DNA from: Sipunculus nudus
Lineage: Eukaryota > Annelida > Sipuncula > Golfingiida > Sipunculidae
DNA: 64,000 nt
Assembly (NCBI GenBank): GCA_026874595.1
Contig: CM049306.1
Location: forward strand, 89,200,642 to 89,264,641
Direction: 5' to 3'
The notes below the pieces were generated by a model. That model searched no databases. It had not been told where the DNA came from and saw only the letters and a program-made list of their open reading frames with translations. Shown in pieces: positions 22,712 through 35,846 of the stretch. The translations under genes were made by a program, and so were the position numbers. Position 1 is the stretch's first letter, and each line of letters starts with the position of its first letter.

Positions 22712-23234
22712 GTTTCAGAGCGATAACTTTCTTAAATATTATCTGATTTCATTTAAATTTGGGTCAGTGATTGCTCTCTTGCATACCTTGGTCCAGATTA
22801 GTTTTAGAGTGTCTGCCTGAAAAATTAATACCACCAGCTCCCAAACAAATTTTCCCTTTTGTTCCAAATTCACAACCAAAATTATGACATGTGGAGACAT
22901 CTTCAGGAGTCAATGAAAACTAAAACACAGGCACTATGACATGTGGAGACAACATCAGGGGAAAAAAAAAACTTAAACATTGAGAAGGCACAACAAGAGG
23001 TGGAATACCTAAATTTACTTGTTTTGTTCATCTCCATGTGTTTATGTGGGAAGCCCCCAAATAACCCAAACACATTCAACAAGGACATCTGGCAGCAAAT
23101 CAGACAAAATTTTGCAAAGGCAATTTTGCAGCTAGTGACCTTCAAACATGCACATATAAGCAACCATCCACCTAAGGTTACATGTTTTTTTCCTTTGTCA
23201 ACATTGCTGTGTTTACTAACAGGTTGTTGATAAA

Positions 23235-24730
23235 CTAGAATACGGGTAGTCGACAAACGACTACATGTATCCACCAAAATCAGAGAGGGATGGGTTATGT
23301 GAGGCATGGATTGAGTGGCAAGGGGAAATAGAGTAAGGTGTGTTGCTTATAAGCATGGATATCTGCAGCCGAATGTGTATGTAGGTTGCGCCACCTACCA
23401 CAAAATCATAAAAGCTGTCCAAGTTGTATATATATGCAAAATTTTAGGCAGATACGTCAAACCACTACTGAGATATGTGATTTTAACCCACAGCAGACAA
23501 ACAGATGGAAGCTGTGCAAAAATAGTTGCAGGTGGCGCCTCCAATTTTGTGTATGATAAACAGCTATGCGAGATCTATACACATGCAAAATTTCAGGAGG
23601 ATACAGCAAACCAGTCCTGAGATATAAGCCTGGATGTCTGCAGCATAAACATAAATATAGGTGGTGCCACCTGCCACAAAATCCAGAAAGCTATCCACGA
23701 TGTATAAACCCTCAAAATTTTAGGCAGATATGTCAAATCAATACCAAGATATGAGTGATGTTATCCCAAGGCAGACAAACAGATTGACACTGTGCAAAAA
23801 TAGTTGCAGGTGGCATCACAAGTTTTGCGTATGATAAACAGCTATGCGAGATCTACTGGTATACACATGCAAAATTTTGGCTCAATCGGTAAAATTTACC
23901 GAGATATGAGCTTGGATGTCTGTAGCGTAAATGTGAATGTTGGTGGCCATGCCTATAATAAAATCAAGAAAGCTGTCCAGGATGTATAAACCTGCAAAAT
24001 TTCAGGTGGATAAGTCAAACCACTGCTGAGATACGAGTGATTTTATCCCAAGGCAGATGAACAGATGGACTCTATGCAAAAATGGCTGCAGGTGGCGCCA
24101 CCAGTTTTGCATATGATATAGAGCTATGTCATAAAGAGCTATATCTGTCTTAAAATCAAGAAAGCTGTCCAGGATGTATAAATCTGCAAAATTTCAGGTG
24201 GATAAGTCAAACCACTGCCAATATACGAGTGATTTTATCCCAAGGCAGATGAACAGATGGATGCTGTGCAAAAATGGTCACATGTGGTGCCACCAGTTTT
24301 GTGTATGATAAAGAGCTATGTGGGATCTATACACATGTAAAATTTTGACCAATTCGTCAAACAATTCCTGAGATGAGCTTGGATGTCTGCAGCATTAATG
24401 TGAAGGTAGGTGGCGCCACCTGTCATAAAATCAAGAAAGCTGTCCAGGATGTATACACATGCAAAATTTCAGGTGGATAAGTCCAACCAATGCAGAGATA
24501 TGGGTGATTTTATAGGTTGCAGGAGGCTCCACCATTTTAGTGTATGTCATAAAACTATCCAAGGGCTACATTTGTGCTAAATTTTAGCCTGTTCGGTCAA
24601 ACAGTTCCCAAGATATAAGGGTTTCTGTGTGGAAACAGACGCACAAATGGGCACTGGGCAGAGAGTAAAGGTCAGAGGTCAACCAAAAATGAGGGCCAGC
24701 AGTTCACATGTGACTTGATCATAATTCCGA
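23235..24730 (-). mobile_element. Helitron-like element, GTAGTCG-hairpin family
   Basis: On the minus strand the 3' end is GTAGTCG, a short loop, CGACTAC, CCGTATT, CTAG, then T. This is a hairpin followed by CTAG, the classical Helitron 3' end. The body is a tandem array with modules such as AAGAAAGCTGTCCAGGATGT and GCAAAAATGG...CAGGTGGCGCCACCAG repeated every 240-300 bp. The 5' end is unresolved, near TTCACATGTGACTTGATC. Open frames here are repeat-derived. Confidence 0.7.
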
Positions 24731-24736
24731 ATTAAA

Positions 24737-25734
24737 AACAAGGGACCTATGGGTCACTGTGCTCAGCTAACGTTAACCTTGAAGGTAAAAATCTAATATA
24801 ATATCTAATGGAGATAAAGTGTAAGAGGAAGAGGTAATAAAGGCCATGGTTGGTTTATATGATTGGTTTGTATTGATGAGCAAGAAATTGTTGCAAAAAA
24901 TATTTTGTGACCTGACCATGTGTTTCCTAATGTTGAAACTAAAGCATGTGAGCAGTTTGTGAACAAATGATCTGTACTATTACCATGATCATTAGTTGGT
25001 TTTTCGATAAACTGTTGACATTTCAGTAGTTTACACATTTGTTCAATTGAATCTATTTTTTATATGATATATATTATTAAATATATATGTATTTTTTTAT
25101 GAAATGTATACAGTTGAAATATAGCTAATTAACAACATAAAACAGGGCAAACAAAGCCTGATCTCAAATTCTGCTGAGGCAGGAAAATATGAACAAATGT
25201 TTGTATTAAATCCTGATTTTTTTATCACATCAATTATTTTCTAATTTAAGTTTATATTTCTATACATTTCCAATATAACATATATATCTGAATATAAAAG
25301 CTGATTCATAATTCTCAATTGCATCATCATAAATCTCAATCTTGTCAGATAACACCACATCATGCATACAAATGTTTATTAATTTTTTACCACAAAAATA
25401 TATCTTTTAAATCTGTAAAACAATAAATATCTAAAAATAATACTTGATTTAGATTTCACAATTTTTAAATGTGTCTTTATTCATCCATAATGGGCTTCAT
25501 ATTTTATAATAATTTAAGCATACTGATGGGTTCATTTATATTTGTTAAAATCATTTAAAAGAAAACTGATTTCTTTAAAAATGCTACATTACACAACATC
25601 GCATCTTCTGGATTACACCTTGAATTATTTTTCAAGGAAAGTTTTTGCATATCGGAGTGGAAACAGCATTACAATTAAGGAGATACAGTGAAAACAATAA
25701 CAATTACTGCATAACACTTGGTGGGTTGGGTTTG

Positions 25735-25773
<39 letters not shown>

Positions 25774-26638
25774 GATTGGGGTGGTGATATGAGAATAACT
25801 GTACACCTGTCACAGCAGGGGATCTCCCCCAGTGACTGTAACAAATCAGAAACCCTGGCATAGCTGACTTCCAGTGACCTGGAGTGGGACCCTGCATCTG
25901 TAATCAAAGCAAGTGACTACAGAAAAAAATCAATAACTAGCTTAATTTTCAAGCTTTTATTTTCAAATTTCAGATTTAGACAAACTAAATATTTATGTTT
26001 ACATGCTGTGAAAATTAAATCAATGGTGCTTATAGGAAAAAAACATGCCATGGTCAAAAATGGGCAAAATTTAAGGTACTGATTTTTTTTATGCTAATAA
26101 CTTAAAAAATTTACAAAATTCAGATCTAATTTTGGGTAAACAATTGAATCTTAATTAAACATAGTTATATACTTGATAAAATAGACTCTAGTTTCAAAAT
26201 TTTTCATGTTAAGTGAGTTATTATTTTTCCTGATTTTTTACAAAGTCCATTATGTTTCGGCCCATAACTTAAAGAATTTATACTTTCCAGACTTAATTCC
26301 TGGCATGTACATAGGAACTATATAGAGGAATATTTATGGTAAATATGAGGAAAAACAGATGAGTGGTTTTGATATTAGGCAGTCCTGAAGTGTGAAAATA
26401 GGATTTAAATAAAAAAATTGAGGTTTTTCCTTAATTTCTCAAAGGAACGAAGTCTCAAAGACCCAGTTTTCGGCTTGGTAGGAGATCTTGGGGACATCTA
26501 ACAGTATGCTGAATTTTGGATTCCTAGGTCTTACGGTTTCAAAACATGCCACATCTACGGACGGACGGACGGACAGACGGACGGACGACAGACAATGGAC
26601 CACGACTATAGCTCAGGTGACTTATAGTCAGCTGAGCT
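24737..26638 (-). mobile_element. AGCTCAG-family Helentron-like element
   Basis: The 3' end AACAAGGGACCTATGGGTCA (reverse) lies at 24737 and the 5' hairpin ends at 26638 (reverse AGTCAGCTGAGCT). Just inside the 5' end is an ACGG tract at 26557-26587. The right half matches the units of the 12567 element. The left half is AT-rich unique sequence containing the 37-G run. Confidence 0.65.
25736..25772 (+). repeat. Poly(G) run of about 37
   Basis: An uninterrupted run of 37 G in otherwise AT-rich sequence. The glycine/proline-rich ORFs across it are artefacts of the homopolymer. Its exact length is uncertain in any assembly. Confidence 0.9.
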
Positions 26639-26965
26639 AAAAAATTCTGCCCAGCTGTTATGGAGGAGTTCTCCAGAAACCTAAGCAGCAGTGGTGGCAG
26701 CGTCTGACTGAAAACAGTGTCCGAAAATCTCTGTTTTAGTGGATACAATAAGCTCACACATTCATCACAGAGGTGTTATAAGAACATTCTTAACAGGTTT
26801 TAGTTAAAGATTTAATTTAATTGTACACAGAGTAAGCCAGAAGTCACTTTTATTCTACGGGTAAATAGCCGGCTTTAAGGAACTATTTTTGGTTGTTACC
26901 CTTACCCTTCACAAAGTTTTTTTTTAATCCTTTAAACTTTTTGAATAAAGATACATATAAACAAA

Positions 26966-29808
26966 CTAGACATTTCTTGGCACCGCAGGTGCCATAGTAT
27001 CCCCAGACAATTAATCCCCCCCCCTTTAAGAATAGGCCCCCAATCTTCAGAAACAATTAATATCAGACAACACTCATAAAACAGGTCACTCTCATAGAAA
27101 AGGTCATGACCCCAATTTCAATATACATCATCCCCTAACCCATGTCTATGTATATGCATAATATGAAAGAGATCTGTCCTTTAGTTTTTGACTTATAATG
27201 CTCACAGTACTGTTAAGTGGCAATGATGGGGTATTAAACGGCACAAAAACAAGTAAAAGAATAACAGGTGGCGCTATCAGTTTCCGGTACATGACAACAC
27301 TATCCAAGATCTTTGGTCAAGTTGATTTTTGGACCTTTGACTTATAATGCTCACAGTACTGTTAAGTGGCAATGATGGGGTATTAAACGGCACCAAAACA
27401 AGTAAAAGAATAAGAGGTGGCACTATCAGTTTCCGGTACATGACAACACTATCCAAGATCTTTGGTCAAGTTGATTTTTGGACCTTTGACTTATAATGCT
27501 CACAGTACTGTTAAGTGGCAATGATGAAGTATTAAACGGCACCAAAACAAGTAAAAGAATAAGAGGTGGCACTATCAGTTTCCGGTACATGACAACACTA
27601 TCCAAGATCTTTGGTCAAGTTGATTTTTGGACCTTTGACTTATAATGCTCACAGTACTGTTAAGTGGCAATGATGAAGTATTAAACGGCACCAAAACAAG
27701 TAAAAGAATAAGAGGTGGCGCTATCAGTTTCCGGTACATGACAACACTATCCAAGATCTTTGGTCAAGTTGATTTTTGGACCTTTGACTTATAATGCTCA
27801 CAGTACTGTTAAGTGGCAATGATGGGGTATTAAACGGCACCAAAACAAGTAAAAGAATAAGAGGTGGCACTATCAGTTTCCGGTACATGACAACACTATC
27901 CAAGATCTTTGGTCAAGTTGATTTTTGGACCAATCAATGCATCCCTTATTGAGATATTAATGATTTTGTGTGATTTTAACCATATATGGCAATATTCAAG
28001 GTCAAGGCCACTCTAATAGGAAAGGTCATGACCCCAATTTAAATAAACATCATCCCAACACCCAAGTCTATGTATATCCATAATATGAAAGAAATCTGTC
28101 CATTAGTTTTTGACTTATAATGCTCACAGTACTGTTAAGTGGCAATGATGGGGTATTAAACGGCACAAAAACAAGTAAAAGAATAACAGGTGGCGCTATC
28201 AGTTTCCGGTACATGACAACACTATCCAAGATCTTTGGTCAAGTTGATTTTTGGACCTTTGACTTATAATGCTCACAGTACTGTTAAGTGGCAATGATGG
28301 GGTATTAAACGGCACCAAAACAAGTAAAAGAATAAGAGGTGGCACTATCAGTTTCCGGTACATGACAACACTATCCAAGATCTTTGGTCAAGTTGATTTT
28401 TGGACCAATCAATGCATCCCTTATTGAGATATTAATGATTTTGTGTGATTTTAACCATATATGGCAATATTCAAGGTCAAGGCCACTCTAATAGGAAAGG
28501 TCATGACCCCAATTTAAATAAACATCATCCCATAACCCAAGTCTATGTATATGCATAATATGAAAGAAATCTGTCCATTAGTTTTTGACTTATAATGCTC
28601 ACAGTACTGTTAAGTGGCAATGATGGGGTATTAAACGGCACAAAAACAAGTAAAAGAATAACAGGTGGCGCTATCAGTTTCCGGTACATGACAACACTAT
28701 CCAAGATCTTTGGTCAAGTTGATTTTTGGACCTTTGACTTATAATGCTCACAGTACTGTTAAGTGGCAATGATGGGGTATTAAACGGCACCAAAACAAGT
28801 AAAAGAATAAGAGGTGGCACTATCAGTTTCCGGTACATGACAACACTATCCAAGATCTTTGGTCAAGTTGATTTTTGGACCAATCAATGCATCCCTTATT
28901 GAGATATTAATTATTTTGTGTAATTTTCACCATATATGGCAATATTCAAGGTCAAGGCCACTCTAATAGGAAAGGTCATGACCCCAAGATATATATATAC
29001 ATCATCCCATAACCAATGTCTATGTATATGCATAATATGAAAGAAATCTGTCCATTAGTTTTTGACTTATAATGCTCACAGTACTGTTAAGTGGCAATGA
29101 TGGGGGTATTAAAAGGCAGGAAAACAAGTAAAAGAATAACAGGTGGCGCCACCTGTTTCCGGTACATGACATTACTATCCAAGATCTTCGGTCAAGTTGA
29201 TTTTTGGACCAATCCATGCATCCCTTATTGAGAAATTAATGATTTTGTGTGATTTTTACCATATATGGCAATGTTCAAGATCAAGGCCACTCTCATAGAA
29301 AAGGTCATGCCCCAATTTAAATTAACATCATCCCATAGCCCATATCTATGTATATGCATAATATAAAAGAAATCTGTCCATTAGTTTTTTACTTATAATG
29401 CTCACAGTACTGTCAAGTAGCAATTTTGGGGGTATTAAACGGCACGAAAACAAGTAAAGAATTATAGATGGCGCCACCAGTTTCTGGAACATGACAACCC
29501 TATCCATGATCTTCCATCAACTTGATTTTGGGATCAATCCATGCAAGATTTCTTGAGATATTTAAGAATTTGTGTGATTTTCCCCAAAATTGGACCTATT
29601 CAAGGTCAAGGACACTCTCATAGTCAAGGTCATGACCTCATTGTAACTAGGTGTCCTCCTCTCACCCATATCTATACATATACCAAGTTTGGTAAAGATC
29701 TGTGAAATATTTTTTGAGTTATCACGCCAACAAGATTTATATGCGGCGGCGGCGGCGGCTGGACCGGTATGAAAACATAGTATCCCCCAACTTTGTCTGG
29801 GGATACAA
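26966..29808 (-). mobile_element. Helitron-like element, copy 1, with 149/327-bp core array
   Basis: On the minus strand the 3' end reads TGGCACC-TGC-GGTGCCA, then AGAAATGT and CTAG, and the flank continues with T. The other end carries the hairpin GTATCCCC...GGGGATAC next to a (CGG)5 tract near 29742-29759. Host bases flanking it are A on one side and T on the other, the Helitron target. It encodes no Rep/helicase. A second copy lies at 38500-42576. Confidence 0.8.
27190..29540. repeat. Higher-order 149-bp / ~327-bp tandem array
   Basis: ACTTATAATGCTCACAGTAC starts units at 27190, 27339, 27488, 27637 and 27786 (five at 149 bp), then at 28112, 28261, 28587, 28736, 29064 and 29390. Short units are 149 bp; long units of 326-328 bp add about 178 bp containing TATATGGCAATATTCAAGG. 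Short units are almost identical, which points to recent homogenisation or expansion. Confidence 0.9.
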
Positions 29809-31486
29809 TAATGGCAGCAAAAACAAAATATTTCCGGAGGGAATGCAAGACTTTTGAGATGACTTTCACTACTCAGGAGAAATAATGTAAAACACCCGAA
29901 CTCCTTTCATGGAACTTTCGCAAAACTTCACAAACTCAATATTTGTGAAAGAAAACATGGTATGCATGGTAATACTTTATCTGTACATGTAACTCCATTC
30001 ATGTCTATTAAAAGTATTCTAACATTTCACACACCATACATTTAACCACAAAATGGTCTTCATAAAATATGCAGTAAATATCTCTTTTTTTTCCCTCTAG
30101 TTACATATGTATATATCAAGCAATATATACAGAATATGAGTACAATCTAAATTATACATAATATACCAACAGAATAATATGGAAAACTATGTCATACTTC
30201 AAAACATAATGTCACTTTTGGACAAATATTATCCCAGATTCATGGTTTAGCTTTTCTCAGCACCAACAGCATACACAAATTTTACATCTTTGTTTAACAA
30301 CACTGTATGTGCACTAAGTATGCAATGTGTGATACAGAAACTACGGCCTGTAATACAAAGGTTTTCTCAACAGATATTGATTCACTTTCAATACAGAGAC
30401 GGTGGTTGTATGTATCTTTGGAATTTGATAATTTTGTAAACTACCCTTGAAAACGAACCTACAAAAAATACATTATTTGTAAAGATTCTGAGACACATGT
30501 ACTTAAAATTATCAACATTGTAAAATCTAATGAAGTCCTCTGTGTGACTATTTAAATTAAAAAACCTGGGTTTGATTCAATATTAACTATCAATTTCTTT
30601 TTTTCAAATAGCAACTATATTTTCAAATCTGTGATTTCTGAACCCATTATTTGATCATTATTACAATTCACAGTTAGTTTACATATCATATTCTCAGTAA
30701 TAACAAATTCTTTTGAAAATATTGTGCTACTATATATAGGCAATGTCAACATAGTTGAGACATATATTGTGCTGACGTGAAGACAATAAAACATTATTAT
30801 GGTAGACTTAATAGAATACTACACAAGTAATCCTGACAATACAGGAGATGCTTACAATAAAATGGAGCCACAAGATCCCATTTGGCATATGCTGGTCTTC
30901 TTGGATCATTATATAACATATATAATGTACAAAACTTGCATCCCCTGAAAATATAACTACCATTTCATCATATATATGAATGGAATTCTTTTGACATACC
31001 ATGTACACTAACACATTTGCTATCCAGTACCCATAACAGAATGGGACATTTGTGCATGTACTTTTTTCCAAATTGTTAAAGTCCTACCTTTATTGACATA
31101 ATAAAATTTACTCAAAGCTACATATTCAGATTTCAGAAGTTTCCAGAAAAATGCAACTCATGCAAGGTGGATTGAAACAATGTGGCTTTTCTTCTGCATT
31201 AAATTTTAGTACTTCAACTTACTTTGATGCTTACACATTCCATTTTGGATGACATATTGGGCAAAATTTTGTTAAAAAGGATTATGACAGCCTTGTATAA
31301 CATGTCAGTATGGTGGCTCATAAAATTTAATCATATCAGGTAAACAGTATGAGTAAATTTTAATAAAATGTCTTGTTTTACACAAGAAAGAATCATAACA
31401 CTTATGAATAATATGCTGCATCCTGGAATTGTCACATTTTGCCAAGCAAATACTACAGACTGCCATCTTACATCATGATGTAAATA

Positions 31487-31670
31487 CAGTGAAACCTCGT
31501 TGTGTGGAAGTAAAAGGGACCCTAAGAAAACTTTGACACATCCGAGGTTCAACACAAGCGGGTTTTGTTTGGTAATAATTTGCTTAGAGTTGTCCAGAAT
31601 ATCAAGTTTGTAACTTCGACATAAGCGGGGTATTCGACTTAAGCGAGTTCGACACAACAAGGTTTCACTG
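31487..31670. mobile_element. 184-bp MITE with pogo/Tigger-like ends
   Basis: The ends CAGTGAAACCTCGTTGTGT and ACACAACAAGGTTTCACTG are inverted repeats of 19 bp with one mismatch, flanked by TA on both sides. CAGT...AACCTCG ends with a TA duplication are typical of pogo/Tigger-class Tc1-mariner MITEs. It is non-coding. Confidence 0.85.
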
Positions 31671-31677
31671 TATATAC

Positions 31678-31709
<32 letters not shown>

Positions 31710-31730
31710 TTATGTATAGGTTTGCACATG

Positions 31731-31772
<42 letters not shown>

Positions 31773-33584
31773 TGTATTTATGTATAGGTTTGCACATGTG
31801 AATATATATATATATATATATCTCAATTACCTGTGTAAAAAGACCACCTGGGGGGGGGAGGGGCCGGTGGCCCAAAGTGGTATTAATTCACGGGCAATCT
31901 TATTAAAGAGGTTTAAGTATCAGCAATGTGAATGTTTTTGTTCGCTCATGGTGGTCTTATTATAGGTGGTCTTACCAGATAGGTGGTCTTTCAGACAGGT
32001 TCCACTGTATAGATATATGTGTAAAGAGTGGATGCTTCAATTATGCCATGTTATGCTATGTTAATTATGCTATGTTTTTGCACCAATTATATGTATTATT
32101 ATTTGCATATACACATATATACAAAAAAAAATTAACCATGTTTATTGTATGTTAACTTAATATAACATAAAAATTATGAATATCATAGTCATACAGACTT
32201 TGTACAAAAGAACTTGCAATATAGAAAGCTGTATTTGTATTACACCATACAGTGTCTCAGTGTTCACATCATGAGTAGTGCTTTGTTTTTATAGGACCCA
32301 CAACTACAAAATCACTAAAGAAATGTTTATACTTAATTGAAAACCTCTTTTAAATGCAAAATTCAGATACAAAATCTAAGCAACATATTTAACAATACAA
32401 ACCACATGTATGTTTTGATTTTAAATGGATGCATATGACACTGATATTTCTCCTCTCATCCTGTAAACTGTGTATACCACTTTAGCAATGTAATTATGAC
32501 TATGAAACATGGATGGCACTGACTTTTGATTACCCTTGCAGCAACAAAAGTAGCAGTGAAGTTTTTCATTCATTGGATATCCACACAGCACAGCAGAGCA
32601 AAAAGGCTGGGCTTTAATTTTAGATTTTTGCAATTTAAAAACTTCCCTGAAACCAATCCCACTGATTGTGTGGTTCACATGTCTAGCTACTGAGCCAGCA
32701 CACTGTCTGGGCCTTGTGTATGTGAGGGGGGCAATCCACAGGTATAATGATAAAAGGATACAGGATTCACATTTGTCTCCTTAGGACCCCCCTCCCTGCC
32801 CTTTGACATTCTATGTACCTTAATGATGACTATTAGTCACACCAGACAGATCTAGTCAAGTACAGTTGGGCTTCACTTTCTCCCAAAGAAACAAGTATTT
32901 TATATGTAATTGGTTTCTATGTTGCAAAAGAAATGAAGTCTCATAAAAGACCTCTGTTAAAACTTGCACAGTTTTGAAGACTTACCATAATGAACAAATA
33001 TAGACTGTCTGTAAGTTTGCAGTAATATTAATATATGCATGAATGGACACATTAGTACCTGAGTCCAAATTTGGTACTTCATAATTATTACCCAGTACTT
33101 CAGTATCCTTTCAGCCCTAATGTAAAATACTTTATGTATGGGTGGCCGACAATGGGTTAATACCTCTGATACCCTGCAAGGAATACCCTATCACTGAGCC
33201 ACCAAAATTATCATATGGCAAGTGTGCATTAAAAAGAAGGCAGAATCAAAATGAAAGTACTAAGATTATTCAATGAGATATCATAAGCTAAAATGCAGCT
33301 ACCTTGACGCATTGGATTGTCATAAATATACTTTTTAATACACTATGTCTAAATAAGAAGTTACTAAAGCTATTCATTTAACAAAAAAGTGAACACATTT
33401 GACTGGTCAGAAACTCTAGGAACTTTACATAAAGAACTGTTAAGATATAAAACAGTGGACCTTCTACATGTATTATGAAAACAGCTGACAAATGAGACCG
33501 AGAGAGAACGGTGTAACCTTTCCACTGATGTAGATATATATATATATATATAAAATGTAGTATAGTATATTTCACCGTCCCAGT

Positions 33585-34055
33585 GCAAGACTGAGTCCAG
33601 GCTCCATGAGTCCAAGTCCTTGTCCTTGAGATTCCAGTCCAAGTCCACCTTCTACGAGTCTGAGTTATATAGAACTTGAGTCCAAGTTCGAGCCAGAGTC
33701 CAATAAAAATTTCTTATGAAAAGAAATTTAAAATGAAACTTGATATTATCATTAAGTTTTTTATGTTAGTTTACTTGTGCCCCTTATTTTAAAATTAATT
33801 ACATTTAATTTCCAATGCAGACCTAAAGCTTGTTATATAGTCTTTTTTTGTAATATTCTTTAAGTAGTTCACACATGTATATAAATATCTTTATGGCATG
33901 TGACAGAGCTTTCCTTCTGTTGGACTTGAGATGGACTTGGCCCTTTCTCTCGAGTCCTTACCTCCAAGTCCATGTCCTGGATGCTTGAGTCCCAAGTCTG
34001 AGTCCCTGAAAAAATGTACTCAAGTCCCAGGTGTGGACTCAAGTGCTGCAACACT
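33585..34055. mobile_element. Possible MITE built from degenerate GAGTCC repeats
   Basis: Two clusters (33590-33705 and 33925-34050) are made of degenerate GAGTCCAAGTC hexamer-like repeats, partly in opposite orientation. The outer ends, CAGTGCAAGACTGAGTCC and GGACTCAAGTGCTGCAACACTG shortened by eye, are weakly inverted. It is non-coding. Confidence 0.4.
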
Positions 34056-35276
34056 GATATATATATATATATTATGCATAAAGCATGGAATGGTTATTAT
34101 GTGTTCATGCAAATTGTGCATTCTCACAGCATTAATTTGATTAAATGACAAATTCATGATCGGGTTATCCACGTTTGGTGGAGTTAACATAGCACATTCT
34201 GTACCTACAGGACCACTGACTACTAATGTACAAGATCCAGCACGTCTGGATAAGATCTCCTTCCACATAAGATATTTTGCTGATGTCTCAGATACCATCA
34301 ACCACAGCATGAAAATACAATATATAACAGCACCAACTGAAAACCCACACTAGCATAATCTTTTTTTCAAGTTTGGACCATGTTATTTAATTCATACTAG
34401 TTGTCAGGCTGATGATGCATTACTTGCACACTTCAGTTTTCCTCAACTAAGTTTCAAAATAAAGAGTTGATATGGAATTATGTGGAGAGAGTTCCTTTGA
34501 CAGCAATTGTTTTTTTGATTATGTGCATTGTGAATTATTTAGTTACAATACATTAGAGCATGGCTCTGCCACCATTTTGCGCTGTCATGAGCCGAGATAA
34601 GATCAGGCGAAGCCAAGCCGAGTTTATCAGGAGGAGCCACTGATATTTCATTACGCTGAAGTGAGCTGATTTTGTGCAGCTCAGTTTGGCTTGAGAAAAA
34701 ATTAATACAAAAAGATAAATCTTTTAATCTTTTACAATTAAAAATGTCTGAAACAAATGTTCAGGTTTTGTTATTTTTGTTTCTTGTTGCTGAAAGAAAA
34801 CATTGTGCTTGTTTAAGTATGAGAGTGTTGGCTTATGAAACCACCAGGATAAACTATTCTTGATATTTAATGAACTAGTTAAATGTAAAATGGATGCAAT
34901 ATGTCACTCGTAATACAGATAACTTGTTTAAATAAAACAAGTGCTTTGTATCATCGTCATGTGAATAGGCTTTCAGGTCAGTTTATGCAAACTGACATTT
35001 TGCAAACTGAGTCGAGCCACAAAACACTGCTTCTACTTAAATAAGCCCTCTTTTTGTCCAAGCCAGCCACATTTGTGTGCACTCCGGGCTCTACGATACA
35101 CTGTCACTAGCCAATAGCCTGGTGATGTCTAACACAAGAACATCACTGGTATTAAGTTTGAATGTTCATGTACCTGTAATTTCCTGCCCTACAAAAATGA
35201 ATATAAAATGGTTTCTAATCATTACTTGTACAATTCATAAATTAAACTTACTGTACCAAAACTGTTCACAGTAAAT

Positions 35277-35411
35277 TTAGGATTTTTGATGATCACTGAC
35301 TTGATAGATATAGAGGTTGGCACATATACACAGCAAAATGATTGAGAAAGCATTATAGTAGATCATAGTTCTGAACTTGGGTTCCAGATCACCTTGCCTG
35401 TACCAGTAAAT
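35277..35411 (-). CDS. TMEM243: TMEM243 homologue, exon 4 (C-terminus)
   Basis: The acceptor TTTTGTTTTGCAG precedes IYWYRQGDLEPKF, which matches vertebrate TMEM243 almost residue for residue. A hydrophobic segment (YYNAFSIILLCICANLYIY) follows, then a short polar tail and TAA at 35279-35277. It encodes 44 residues. The family consists of small multi-pass membrane proteins of poorly known function. The total predicted length is 114 aa, close to the 118 aa I recall for the human protein. Confidence 0.93.
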   Translation of the reverse strand: MYWYRQGDLEPKFRTMIYYNAFSIILLCICANLYIYQVSDHQKS

Positions 35412-35744
35412 CTGCAAAACAAAAAATAATGATTTCATCATGTTGACATAAGTACTGTTAAATGACAAATAAAATAGCTTAATGTTAAAGTATTATTTTG
35501 AAAATATTTCAAGCTAAGTTCCTCCAAACTTTTATTGAACAACATAATAGAATATATTTAAATATTTAGAAAATTCAGATAATAACAATAAAAGAGAATT
35601 TTTGTCAGGTGAATTTGATGAATATATATATACTAAATGTGGTCCACAACAGAGCATTATTATGGCAACTCTATATTTATATTAGAATAAACAAAACTTG
35701 AATGATACCCTATCTAGAGAAGTCACAGTGTTATTGGAACTTAC

Positions 35745-35846
35745 CAGGACAAGGTGTGACAGAAGAATAAGAGTGATACAGACAGCGAGGAACACATTCA
35801 CTCCCCAGGTCGGAGGACGGTAGGCAAAGGCACCAACCAGGGTCAC
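35745..35846 (-). CDS. TMEM243: TMEM243 homologue, exon 3
   Basis: It is flanked by ATTTATAG and CTG|GTAAGT-type signals, and is 34 codons in phase 0 at both ends. The peptide VTLVGAFAYRPPTWGVNVF then LAVCITLILLSHLVL supplies the end of the first and all of the second hydrophobic segment. The alignment to the family (VTL..AF....P...N.F.AVCI.L) is continuous across both junctions. Confidence 0.92.

Larger units (their letters stand above)
29809..35276. other. Non-repetitive AT-rich stretch between convergent genes
   Basis: Apart from two MITE-like elements and TA repeats (31736-31765, 31802-31820, 33533-33552), no gene is supported. Part of it may be a 3' UTR of the minus-strand TMEM243 gene, but no polyadenylation site could be chosen with confidence. 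Short ORFs lack splice or homology support. Confidence 0.5.

Noticed and set aside
22903-23307. 134-aa ORF on the minus strand
   Set aside because: No recognisable domain, overlapped by an equally long frame on the other strand, and running into a Helitron-like end.
25625-25907. Proline- and glycine-rich ORFs
   Set aside because: Produced by the 37-base G run.
34156-34353. Possible exon in the ORF at 34156
   Set aside because: No consistent splice sites or recognisable protein similarity.
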